Shown here: positions 54,561-64,000 of the stretch, one piece after another
Layout of the letters: each line of letters starts with the position of its first letter
How positions within the stretch are numbered: the stretch's first letter is position 1
Source: Neonectria sp. B-13
Lineage: Eukaryota; Ascomycota; Sordariomycetes; Hypocreales; Nectriaceae
Direction of reading: 5' to 3'
Assembly: GCA_002682825.1 (NCBI GenBank)
Contig: NOKP01000036.1
Location: 62,001 to 126,000 of the forward strand
DNA: 64,000 nucleotides
The notes under the pieces: generated by a model
Databases searched by the model: none
What the model was told of the DNA's origin: nothing
The model's input: only the letters and a program-made list of their open reading frames with translations
Translations under genes and position numbers: made by a program

Positions 54561-56934
54561 AGTTTCTTATAGATCTAATACTCTAATAGTATATTCTTAA
54601 GTTATTCTTCTTTAGGGAGTTTCTTCTATTCCTTAAGGTCTTTATTTAACTATATAAACTATTATCTAATGTATTTAATTATTCTTTAAAGCTATTATTA
54701 TTTAATATTCTTTTATTTATATTATATTCCTTTTAAAAGTATTAAAGTATTTATTGTATTCTTATACTTATTCTTACTTTTTATTTCTTTAAGAGTTAAG
54801 ATTTAAGATTTTTCTTCTTCTATTAAGTTATTTTTATTATTACTAGAGAGAATATTATTAGGATTAATGTATACTTAGTTAATTCTTTAATTAATATAAA
54901 GGTTGAATTTCTTTAGCTATAAGTACCTTAAAATAATATTATAATATATTATAGGTATAATATTAAGAGTAATATCTTAATTTTATCTATTAATAAGAAT
55001 CTTTAAGTAATTAATCTATTAGGTTATTTATTCTTTATTATATAAAAATAGGTTATCTTTAAGATTCTATACTATATATAGATCCTTTTTGTTTTTCTAT
55101 AGTAGCTTTAGCTTATTGATTATACTAGGGTTAATATATAATACTTAAGCTCTACTATCTATTAATATAGTAAGCTATTTATCCCTAACTTATACTTATA
55201 GCTTAAGTATTATTTATTTCTTTACTAATTCTATTGTTATATATAAAGCCTTTATTAAAGGTAGTTTGTTCTCCTTTTGATTACTTACCTATTGCTCTTC
55301 TATAGATAGTATTTATTGTTTTTTATATATTTATAGAGTTCTTTATACTATATATAGTTTATTAGTATTCTATTAGTTTGTATAGTAAAGTTAAATCTAT
55401 CTTTATGCATTATAAGGATCTATTTATAGATTCTTTATGCTTCTTCTATGTATTCCTTATAGTTATAGTTCTTATAGTTTATTATATACTTCTTAGTATA
55501 TTAAGGGTAATTATTTTCTTATGTATTATATTATTCTTAAATCTTAGTGTATATATAGACCTTGCATTCTAGGTATAGTTAGTCCTTTAGGTCTAATAGT
55601 CCTTTTATATATTATTTAGTAAAGTATTAATCTTATAGCTAGATAACTATAATATGTCTAGATTGTAACTATTGCATTCTAATATAGCCTTATATTTCCT
55701 ATTTAAGGTATAGGTTTATAATAGGGTAGTTAGTAACCTTAGTTAGATAATAATCATTCTTTACTTTATCTACTAGGTATACTAAGTATATATTATAGAA
55801 ATAAGATATTTATGAAAGTTCCTTATATTCTATAGTATCTTTAGGCAGTTAAGGATTATCTTCTTTGTCTGGGTTTAGTATATATAGTAGTATATATTAT
55901 TGTATATAAGTAACTTATTAATATTAGGCCTAAATATAGATATTATCCCCTTCTTTAGTATTTAGCCTTTCTTGGATAAGTTATATATATATTTACTTTA
56001 ATGTTTTCTATCTTTGTTCTATTATCCTATTATAGATAACTATTATCTATTATAGCTTTAGGATTAGAGCTTTTAATAGTATACTAATGATTGCTTACTC
56101 TAGGGGTTTAGTTGAAGGTATAATAACTTTAGACTACTATCCCTTTTTATTTGATTCTTCTAATAAGGTATTATTAATGCTAAAGGCTGTTTTATAGCTA
56201 GTATAATTATCACTTAGATATTCCTTAGTAAAGGCTTAAATGTTATTATCTTAGATAGATAGACTAAGCTATTATGCACAGTTTGCTTTATATCTAGCAT
56301 TAATACATAGGTTTCTATCCTTTCTAGTATAGAACTATTAGTAAATACAATTATTATCTTTCTATATTAGAGACAAGTTAGTACTAAGTTCTTTAATGTT
56401 TATAGATATAAATAGTTTAGTTAATATACTATTATATTATATTTAAGATATTAGGAAGGTTTATATTTTTCTACTTTCTAGATAGCTATAGTCTATAATG
56501 ATTTGCTTAACCTCTAGCTATCTATTAGGAATATTAATCTTAATAGTTAGTTATTAGTAGGACTCTATATCTTCTAGGATAGGTTCAAAAGGGATTTATA
56601 TCTTTCCTTTTTGAACTATAGTAATAGTTTTACCTTTGGTTATTATTCTTAGTTTTCCTTTAGGGATAGAAGTCTAAAGGTTATATATTCCTTTCTTAAA
56701 TCCCTTATTATTCCTAGTAGGTTCTAGAACTCTATATTATGTTTTTTTAGTATACTTACTATTATCTTTAGTTTTATATTATTTAATATTAGGCAGAGGT
56801 AGTATTATATTAAAGCAGTTAGTATTTACTATATTATATAACCCTTTAATTATACTAATAGTTTTATTATAGTTAGTAAATTGAATATATTTACCTTTAA
56901 GTATAGGTTTATACTTTTATCCTAACTTAGGCTT

Positions 56935-56990
56935 TTAATACTTACTTTCAAAATGTCCTATTCCTCTATAGTTTTAATATTTAACTTAAG
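56935..56990 (-). pseudogene. Gag CCHC zinc-knuckle remnant
   Basis: Minus-strand reading Y-x2-Y-RGIG-H-FESK-Y keeps the exact C-x2-C-x4-H-x4-C spacing, with each Cys codon (TGT) now TAT. This places gag upstream of pol in the minus-strand sense. Confidence 0.7.
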
Positions 56991-58165
56991 AGTAGTCTTA
57001 TTGTATAGCTCCTAGTTCTATAGGGCTAGACTGAATTCCCTAAGAGGTATTTCTATTCTTCTTTTTACTAGTATTAGAGTAGTTTTTCTTATTCTTCTAA
57101 ACATTAAAGGAATCCTTCTTTTTCTTAATGTATCTTTTGAATAGTTAGTTATTAATGAGTATATAGGTCTTTGTATAAGAGTTAAAGTTAATTAATAGGT
57201 CTAAGATTTTATAGATCTTATTCTTAACTTTATCCTTAAGTCCTTAGTAGAACTTATTAATTTGGTTTTTATTAGTCTAGTTAAGTTTAGTAGTAAGGTA
57301 TCTAAATTCAGAAAGGTACTCTAAAGTAGCCTTAATCTACTTTAGCTTTTAGATTATAAGGAGGGCATTATGTTTTTTGTCCTATTCTCTATAAGTATTA
57401 ATAAGTTATTCTTTGTATAGTATAAAGCTACTAAAAAGTTCCTTTATCTTAATCTTTTAGTTCTTAAGGGAGTTTATATTTTTAATAAAGTTCCTTAGGT
57501 ATAATTCTATTCTATATAGGGCCTTATCTTTAAAGAGGCTTATTCTATATTATACCTTAAGTTATTTGTTCCTAAATGCACTAGGGTAGTATATATAGAA
57601 TAACTTGATTTAGGTTAAGTGTTTATAGAAGTCTTTTAGGGTACTATTGAACTTTAGTGACTATATTAGCTTGATTATTTTACTAATATCCCTAGGTTAT
57701 AGGATATTAAGGGTAACTAAAAAGCTACTAAATTGTTCAATTTATTAGAGTTATTCCTAATGTATAGCTATTTACTCTATCTTAAGGTATTAAATAATCC
57801 CTTAAAGAGTAGTAATCATTAGGTCTAGAGTAGCTTAGGTAGTGGTAAGTCTCTATATTTCTGTATACAGATAGTTAAAACATTCCTAGTTTTCTTTATT
57901 TTCCTTTTTAGAGGCTTTTAGAATAATAGCCATTTGTGCATTAAGTTGGTTGTTTTATTCCTAAAGACATTGGATTTTCTCTTCCTTGTCTTTATCTTTA
58001 GAGTCTACTAGGTCTATATTATTATCTTTATTATTATCTTTTACAATCTGCTTTCCTTAGGGGGCAGTAGATAATAAGCTTATTATAAAGGTCATAGGAG
58101 CTATAATAACTATTTAGGTATTACTTAGGTTAATATAGTAATACACTAAATAAGAGCTATTAATA

Positions 58166-58533
58166 TATAATAGTTAGGTTTAGCCTAAGGGTATAGGGTA
58201 GGTCTAAGGTATATAATTTAATAATTAAGTGGATTAGAACATTATAGTAAGTAATATAGGTTATAATAGTAATATATAAAGGTAAGTTATTATATAACTA
58301 AGTAAGAGTATTAATAGCTAAGGAGCTTAAGGCTCTTATCTAATATGCTAAATGAATATGTATATATATAATATAGAGCAATAAGGTCTAGGAGTGTATT
58401 AGTCCTAGAGTGCTATTACTCTTAGAGTAATATTATTCCTATAAGTTATAGTCCTCCTATGGTTAAAGAGAAAAAGTAGGTATGTTATAGTTCTACTGGT
58501 TGTAACCGCCTGGTCCCAACCTGGGCTGTAATA
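58166..58533 (-). repeat. LTR (5' LTR in element sense)
   Basis: 368 bp, plus-strand ends TATAATAGTTAGG and CTGGGCTGTAATA. Its last ~40 bp keep more G and C than the other copy, so the two LTRs have diverged mainly by transitions. Confidence 0.88.
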
Positions 58534-58640
58534 TTAAAAGATAAGTAAGAAAGCATTAAAGTAGCTCTTTAGTATTTATCCTTAAGATACTTAAGTTATT
58601 TTCTAAGAGAATAAAGGTAATAATACATTAAATAATATTA
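58534..58640 (+). pseudogene. 3' remainder of the pogo-like transposase
   Basis: After the duplicated TTAAA the pogo frame resumes: VRKH, a stop, SSSLVFILKILKLFSKRI, KVIIH. This matches the C-terminal part of pogo-like enzymes and joins 50209 without loss of phase. The 3' terminal repeat was not found; another sequence starts near 58,645. Confidence 0.7.
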
Positions 58641-61600
58641 TAAAGGTTGGTTCAACCAGGGTGAGATATTAGGCTTAAAGGGTAGGTATTAGTATATTAT
58701 AAGACTTTAACTTTGTAAGCAGTTAGAGAGTGCTTACTAAGGACTCTATATAGTCCTTATAGGGCTAGGCCCCTAGCTATAGTAGCTATAGTAGCTTTAC
58801 TCTAAGGTTAGCTGTATAAGTCTATCCTCTTATAATTATCCCCCTCTCTGAATGGCTAATCTCTAGTTATTATTATTATATAACTTAGTATATTATAGGG
58901 TCTTAGTTGCTATAGTTATAGTAGAGGTAGCTCATTCAGTATACTATTGGTGAATGGTAGGGTAAGGCTACTCTGACCTACAGTCTAGTGTTATTTACCT
59001 AGCTTGTTTATTTCTCTTATAGGTTTTTTCTTTTTATTACTCTATTACTTTCTTTCCTCTGTATTAATGCTTATAGTTCTTTGAGCATTCTATGTTCTAT
59101 TACTACTATTTCCCTATTCTATCTTAGTACTTCTATCCTTAGCTTCCTTAGATTCTATCTTATCTTTATCTATTTACTAAGCCCTTACTATTATTACTAT
59201 AATATCTATTCTTCTTTGAATAAGATAGGTATTAAGCTAGTACTAAACTAATAATATAGAATTCACTATATAACTTTTCAGTTAAGTGCCTTATTTTTAT
59301 TGCCTTACCTAGAAATATAATTCCCTAGTTCTTTATTATTCTATTAGAAGTTTAAAGAATTAGTATATAATCTATAAGTAGGCTAATAAAAAATATAATA
59401 TAATATATCCTATATATAATTATTATATATTTATTAACTGACTTTTAGTAGATCCCCTTAGAATTACTTAATGCTACCTAGTAGTATTAGAATACCTTAT
59501 GCTTAAAGTACCTATAGGATAATCCTAAAAGCTTTTATTCTATAGGAATAGAAAATCCTACTCTTTTAGCCTTAGGTTATTAGTATCTAAAGTATACTAT
59601 ATATAATACTATTTCTATTTAGTATAGTATTCAATTATTCCTTAAAGACCTAGTAATTACTTAATAAAAGCAGTAAGATAATATTACTATAATAGCTACC
59701 CTATAGATATAGGATACTACTTTAATATAAGAAATAATAGTACTTAACTTCTAACTTTAGGTAGGTATTTACTTATTGTATATTCAATGGACCTTTACTA
59801 ATCTTTTCCTAGTACTATCTTATTATACCTACTAGCCCTAATAAACTTATATAGCTCTTAGAAGCTGCTTAACCTCTTTATATCTAGAATAATAGTATTA
59901 TATATAGCTTATAGCTAGTACTTGCTTATCTTATAGTTACTAAGATTACTAAGGATCCTTCTATTAAGAAGGAAAGTACCCTTAGAGAGTACTCTACAAT
60001 TATAAGTACTAGTACTCTTACTTTAGTTAATATAGCATATAAGAAGTATATACTTACTTCTCTTTATTCTATCTTATTCTATAGAAGTGCTTTTACTCAT
60101 TGTAGAGTAAGTACTAGCTTTATGCTATACTATATGGATATCTTAATTATTGAAATGCCTATATAGTCCTTTGACCTATCTCTTCTAACCTCTGCCCCTT
60201 GTAATCCTACTCCTCCTCCTCAGAAAGTAATTAAAGAGCTCTTGCCTCTTATATATAAGTTTTCTTAATAGGCTAAGAAGTATAAAAGTAAGGATAAGGG
60301 AAAAGGTAAGACTATAGCTAAGGAGATTATTATTCCTTCTGAGTCTATTAATAAGCTTTCAGTAAACCCTCTATATAGTTCTATCCATTTTGCCTCTAAT
60401 TCTAAGTATAAGACTTTCTTTCCTTTGACTAAGAAGGTTAAAACCTCTTATTCCTTAGTATAAACTCCTAGTTCTTTATAATACTATACTTATATTAGTC
60501 TTATCTAGTATTTTCTAAGTACTTATTAAGATAGTTCTAGTTATCCTACTAATAGTAGTTCTAAGTCTTTTACTATTTAAGACTTATGTATTTTCTAGGT
60601 TCTTATAAAGGATCTTATATTATTTTTAGACTCTTTATAGTAATAGTTTAATATAGGTTTTAGAGCTAGTAAGAGAGCTTAGTCTTTAGATAGGTATAAG
60701 GTTTTTAGTAAGATAGTATTAAAATAATAATCTCTTATTATACCTTTAGTATTAATAATAATAGATTTACTTATTGTTTTATTTCTTATATATTTATCTT
60801 TATTACTTATAATATTACTAAAGGATCTTTAAGGTATTTTCTAAGTATTATTCTAGCTCCTAGGTATTATATTCTACTAGTTAGCCTATCCATTTGACTT
60901 AATAGAAATTTTATTCTATCTTCTCTTTATAGCTTATAATATCTTCTACTTTCTATTCATCCTCCTCCTTTTTAAGCTTTAGTAAGGTTAATAAGCCTTT
61001 AGCTACTACTTAATTATTACTTAATCATAGCTTTAGAAGAATAATAGAAAATATATTATATATCCTTTGATATTACTCTAGGAGGTATATATAGTAGGCT
61101 TATTTTCCTATTCTTTTTATAATAACTACCTTAATGAATTTAAGAGCTAGCTTCTAGTGTTTAAAGTAGAAGTTTCTTATTAATAGTCCTATAACCTACT
61201 CTTTATAGTATTCTTAGGGCTTATATTATTAGTTATAGTATTTTGCTTAGGATTCTATTACTCTTTGCTAACATTTTAGGGCTTTAGTATATACTTACTA
61301 AAGGGTTATAATATATTCCTATACTTTTTATACCTTTGACTTTATATATTCTAATATATACTCTATTAGTCTAAGGTAATATTTATATAGAGCTTATATT
61401 AGTAATACTCTAATAATACTATAAGTATTATTATTATATATAAATTCTACTTTTAGTAGTTATATAGCTTATTATTATAGGGAGTCTTTAGTATATAATT
61501 AAAAGTACTTTTTTAGCACTTAGTTTATTCTTTCTATTTATCTATCTATCTATAGGTAATATATAGTAGACAGTTAGCAATAGATTGCTCTTTCTTTTAT

Positions 61601-63470
61601 TAGGTCCTTTTAGAATTAGCTAGTAAAAAGCTTATCTTAATTACTTATAATGCCTTTTAGTACTTTAAACTTATATTCTATGTATTTATATAAGATCTAT
61701 ACTATTTATACTATATTAAGTATTTTCTTTATTAGAAGGAATATTATATACTTTATTATATAATAGATAATAATAAGGATTATATTATATTTCTTACTAT
61801 CTACTTAAGTACTATTTAGTAAGCTTATAATAAAGTCTAAGCTGATTTCTTAGAATAAGTATACTAATAGTAATAATAATTATAATTACCTATAAGGTTT
61901 ATACTTTAATATATATATACCTTAGTATTACTAATACTTCTAGGTATAATCCTTTATATCCTTAGAAATCTAGTTCTAGTAGAACTTATATATAATAAGC
62001 TCTAAAGTCTTAGTAGCTCTTATATATTCTAACTATAGATTATTATAGTATTAATAAAGGATCTTTTATCTTATTATATATTGGTCTAGGATTACTAACC
62101 TTCCTTTGAAGAAAAGAGTATCTTATGCATTATAGTAGTAATATCCCTAGTTCTTAGCTATTTCCTAAACCTTTACTAACTATTATTAATAGAATTGATC
62201 TTTAGCTTATAGTCCTTAGACTAAGTCTTTTAACTTATAGGATAGTTATAAAAGAAATGTTATTTCTTTTTCTATAAGTTCTTTTATAATAGAGTATAAG
62301 ATATATTACTCTAGAATAATAACCCTAGCTTTAATTAAGTCCTTATAGCATTATGAAGAGGCTGGCTCTTATTGAGTAGTTTCTAACTGTTCAATGGTTA
62401 TATCTATAGCCTATTTAGTGCATATAGTAACTATAGAAATAAATACTAGGTCTAATGTTATATTAGGGGGTCTATTAGCCTAGGGCTGACTAAAAAGGGA
62501 GGAGTTTTCTTAGGGCTTCTTGCTTATTAAGTTTGCTTTTATAGCCTATATAAATGCCTTAATAGTCTTATTCTTACCTAGTAAGTCCTTAATCATTTAG
62601 TAGACTTTTAATATTAGTACCTTAATTAGGTTAAGTTTTTTAGTTAATATAGAGAGTATATTCTTATATACTATTTCCCTTACTATATAGTTTAGATACT
62701 TTAATAGCCTATTAGCTAGATTAATAGCTCTTAGTTAATACTATATTTTAAAATCAAAAGGGGCTAATTAGTATACCTATCTAGTAAGCCTTCTCTAAAG
62801 GTCTTATATAAAGGCTTAAACTATACTTATTAGGGCTATATAATCCATTAGTAGTATGAATTTCTTACTTAGTCCTAGAAGGTAGTAACTCTAGTGCTCT
62901 AAGCTCTTAATAATAGCTAGTAGTTCCTATTAGCCTATAGCTTAATGCTATTCTATCTCTAAGAGCTTCTATAACTAGTAGGCAATAGGTTTCTACTGCT
63001 TATCTATTAGTTAGGATAGAATGCTTAATACTACCTTAGCTAAAGCATTAGTCTTAACCCTTAAGTAGAGTTCTAGATTCTAGTATTAGAGAACAATTAT
63101 AGAGTAGAAAGTATCCTTTAGTTCTTAAAAGGCCTTATCCTATTCCTTTATCTAATAGAATTTACCTATCTTATAACCTTTCTAACTACCTTTTAGTATT
63201 ATAGTAAGTAGCTCTATGATCTTAGAGTACTTAGGTATAAACTTCTAATAGAAATTATAGAATCCTAAAATAACTTAAATATCCTTAAAGTTCTTAGGTA
63301 TTAGCTATTTAATAACTATTTAGATTCTCTTTAGATCTATCTTAATCCTTTCTTAAGTAATAATATACCTAAGGAATTTAACCTCTTATTAATAAAATGT
63401 ATACTTAGATAGCTTAGTATATAGTTAGAAACTCTATAGCCTTTAAAGGACTTCTTTTATATCCTTAGTA
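58641..63470 (-). mobile_element. RIP-degraded tract, probably 3' part of a second gypsy element
   Basis: 58,645-59,030 is less AT-rich than its surroundings and may be an LTR (GGTTCAACCAGGGTGAGAT at its start), but its partner would lie outside the window. The rest is strongly AT-rich with no ORFs and lies where RNase H and integrase of the minus-strand element at 63.5 kb should be. Individual domains were not resolved. Confidence 0.45.
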
Positions 63471-63940
63471 TATTAGTCTCTATCTTAAGAGTAGATTATA
63501 ATATTATCTAAGTATATAATATAGATTATATCTAATAGTCTAGTGAATGCTTAATAGATATATGCTTAGAATGTTATTAAAGTATTAGTTAACTTAAATA
63601 GTATAACTATATACTAAAAATGCCTATAGTATATTTAGAATATAGTCTTCTAATAGTTACTAGGCTTAATATGGATTTAGTAGTAAGTATCTTAAAGGTT
63701 AATCTTTATAATCTACTTAGCTCCTATAAGATAGTCTAATAAATCCTTAATCAATAGTAAAGGATAATAATTCTTAATTATAATTATATTAAGACCTTAA
63801 TAGTCTATATATAGCCTTAGTATACTATCCTTCTTAAGGATAAAGAGCACTAAGGCTCTAGCCTTACTAATGGATTATTCTATTTAACTACTTTAAAGGT
63901 ATTCCTTAATGTATTCTCTTAAGACCTTATCTTATTTCCT
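63471..63940 (-). pseudogene. Reverse transcriptase remnant of a second Ty3/gypsy element
   Basis: Minus strand: LREYIKEYL near 63,920, ALVLFILKKDSILRLYIDY near 63,830, NYYPLLLIKDLLDYLIGAK near 63,740 and IIYIIYLDNIIIY at about 63,493-63,530, in the order of Ty3/gypsy reverse transcriptase. The active-site second Asp reads Asn. It is a different lineage from the first element (IIKNYYPL against the other's PLLPLITKL). The 5' part lies beyond the window. Confidence 0.8.
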
Positions 63941-64000
63941 ATTAGTAGAGTATAATAGTTCATATAAGGGTTTCTTTCCTTCCTAAAGGTCAATAGTATA

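Larger units (their letters stand above)
50210..58533 (-). mobile_element. Complete Ty3/gypsy LTR retrotransposon, RIP-inactivated
   Basis: 8324 bp bounded by two 368-bp LTRs and a TTAAA target duplication (50205-50209 and 58534-58538). It is oriented on the minus strand: a purine tract AGAAGGGAG lies just before the 50-kb LTR in that sense, the gag zinc knuckle is near 56,960 and the reverse transcriptase near 54,000, giving the order LTR-gag-pol-LTR. No ORF of 60 codons survives except a chance one. It interrupts a pogo-like transposase gene, so it inserted later. Confidence 0.88.

Noticed and set aside
55378..55572. 64-codon hydrophobic ORF inside the gypsy element
   Set aside because: Composition is only I/L/F/Y/V from AT-rich DNA and it is antisense to the pol frame; a chance product of RIP.

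Overview
The window comes from the nuclear genome of a filamentous ascomycete (Pezizomycotina, most likely a Sordariomycete; species not determined). The evidence is: genes with short introns (47-102 bp, one of about 174 bp) carrying GT..AG ends and CTAAC/CTGAC-like branch points; a dispersed single 5S rRNA gene; typical fungal families (HET domain, AreA-type GATA factor, LaeA-like methyltransferase); and a two-compartment composition. GC-balanced gene blocks alternate with very AT-rich tracts in which transposons and genes keep their frame but are riddled with C-to-T/G-to-A stops, the signature of repeat-induced point mutation (RIP).

Layout. 0-19.5 kb is a gene block: a GATA factor fused to a trypsin-fold domain (5' end outside the window), a HET-domain protein, a decayed TRI12-type MFS pump, a short-chain dehydrogenase, a four-helix membrane protein, a LaeA-like methyltransferase divergent from a class II aldolase, a small acidic protein with a possible chromo-like module, an amino-acid permease, then a 5S rRNA gene and a truncated 5S copy. 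19.6-26.1 kb is mostly RIP-degraded; it holds a dead NACHT-ankyrin NLR gene (99-bp repeats = 33-residue ankyrin repeats, minus strand) and a 550-bp repeat. 26.6-34.4 kb is a second gene block: the 3' stub of a TPR-CHAT gene, an Hsp70-like ATPase divergent from a coiled-coil protein, a multi-ZZ-finger protein, a small unknown protein and a LITAF-like protein. 35.4-38.3 kb holds a palindromic MITE and a hAT transposase relic. 38.5-45.6 kb holds the most interesting locus: a gasdermin-like gene divergent from an intact 1405-residue TPR-CHAT caspase-family protease, with a TA-flanked MITE inserted in the shared promoter, followed by the last WD40 repeat of a truncated NLR. 45.6-64 kb is transposon ground: a RIP-mutated copy of the 550-bp repeat, a pogo-like transposase split by a complete Ty3/gypsy element (two 368-bp LTRs, TTAAA target duplication), and part of a second gypsy element running off the end.

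Taken together, the window is an allorecognition and programmed-cell-death island: HET domain, NACHT-ankyrin, NACHT-WD40-type remnant, a duplicated CHAT 3' end and a gasdermin/CHAT pair lie among transposons that have killed, truncated or duplicated several of them. Coordinates of spliced genes were derived by hand from splice signals, reading phase and family conservation; they have not been tested against RNA data.
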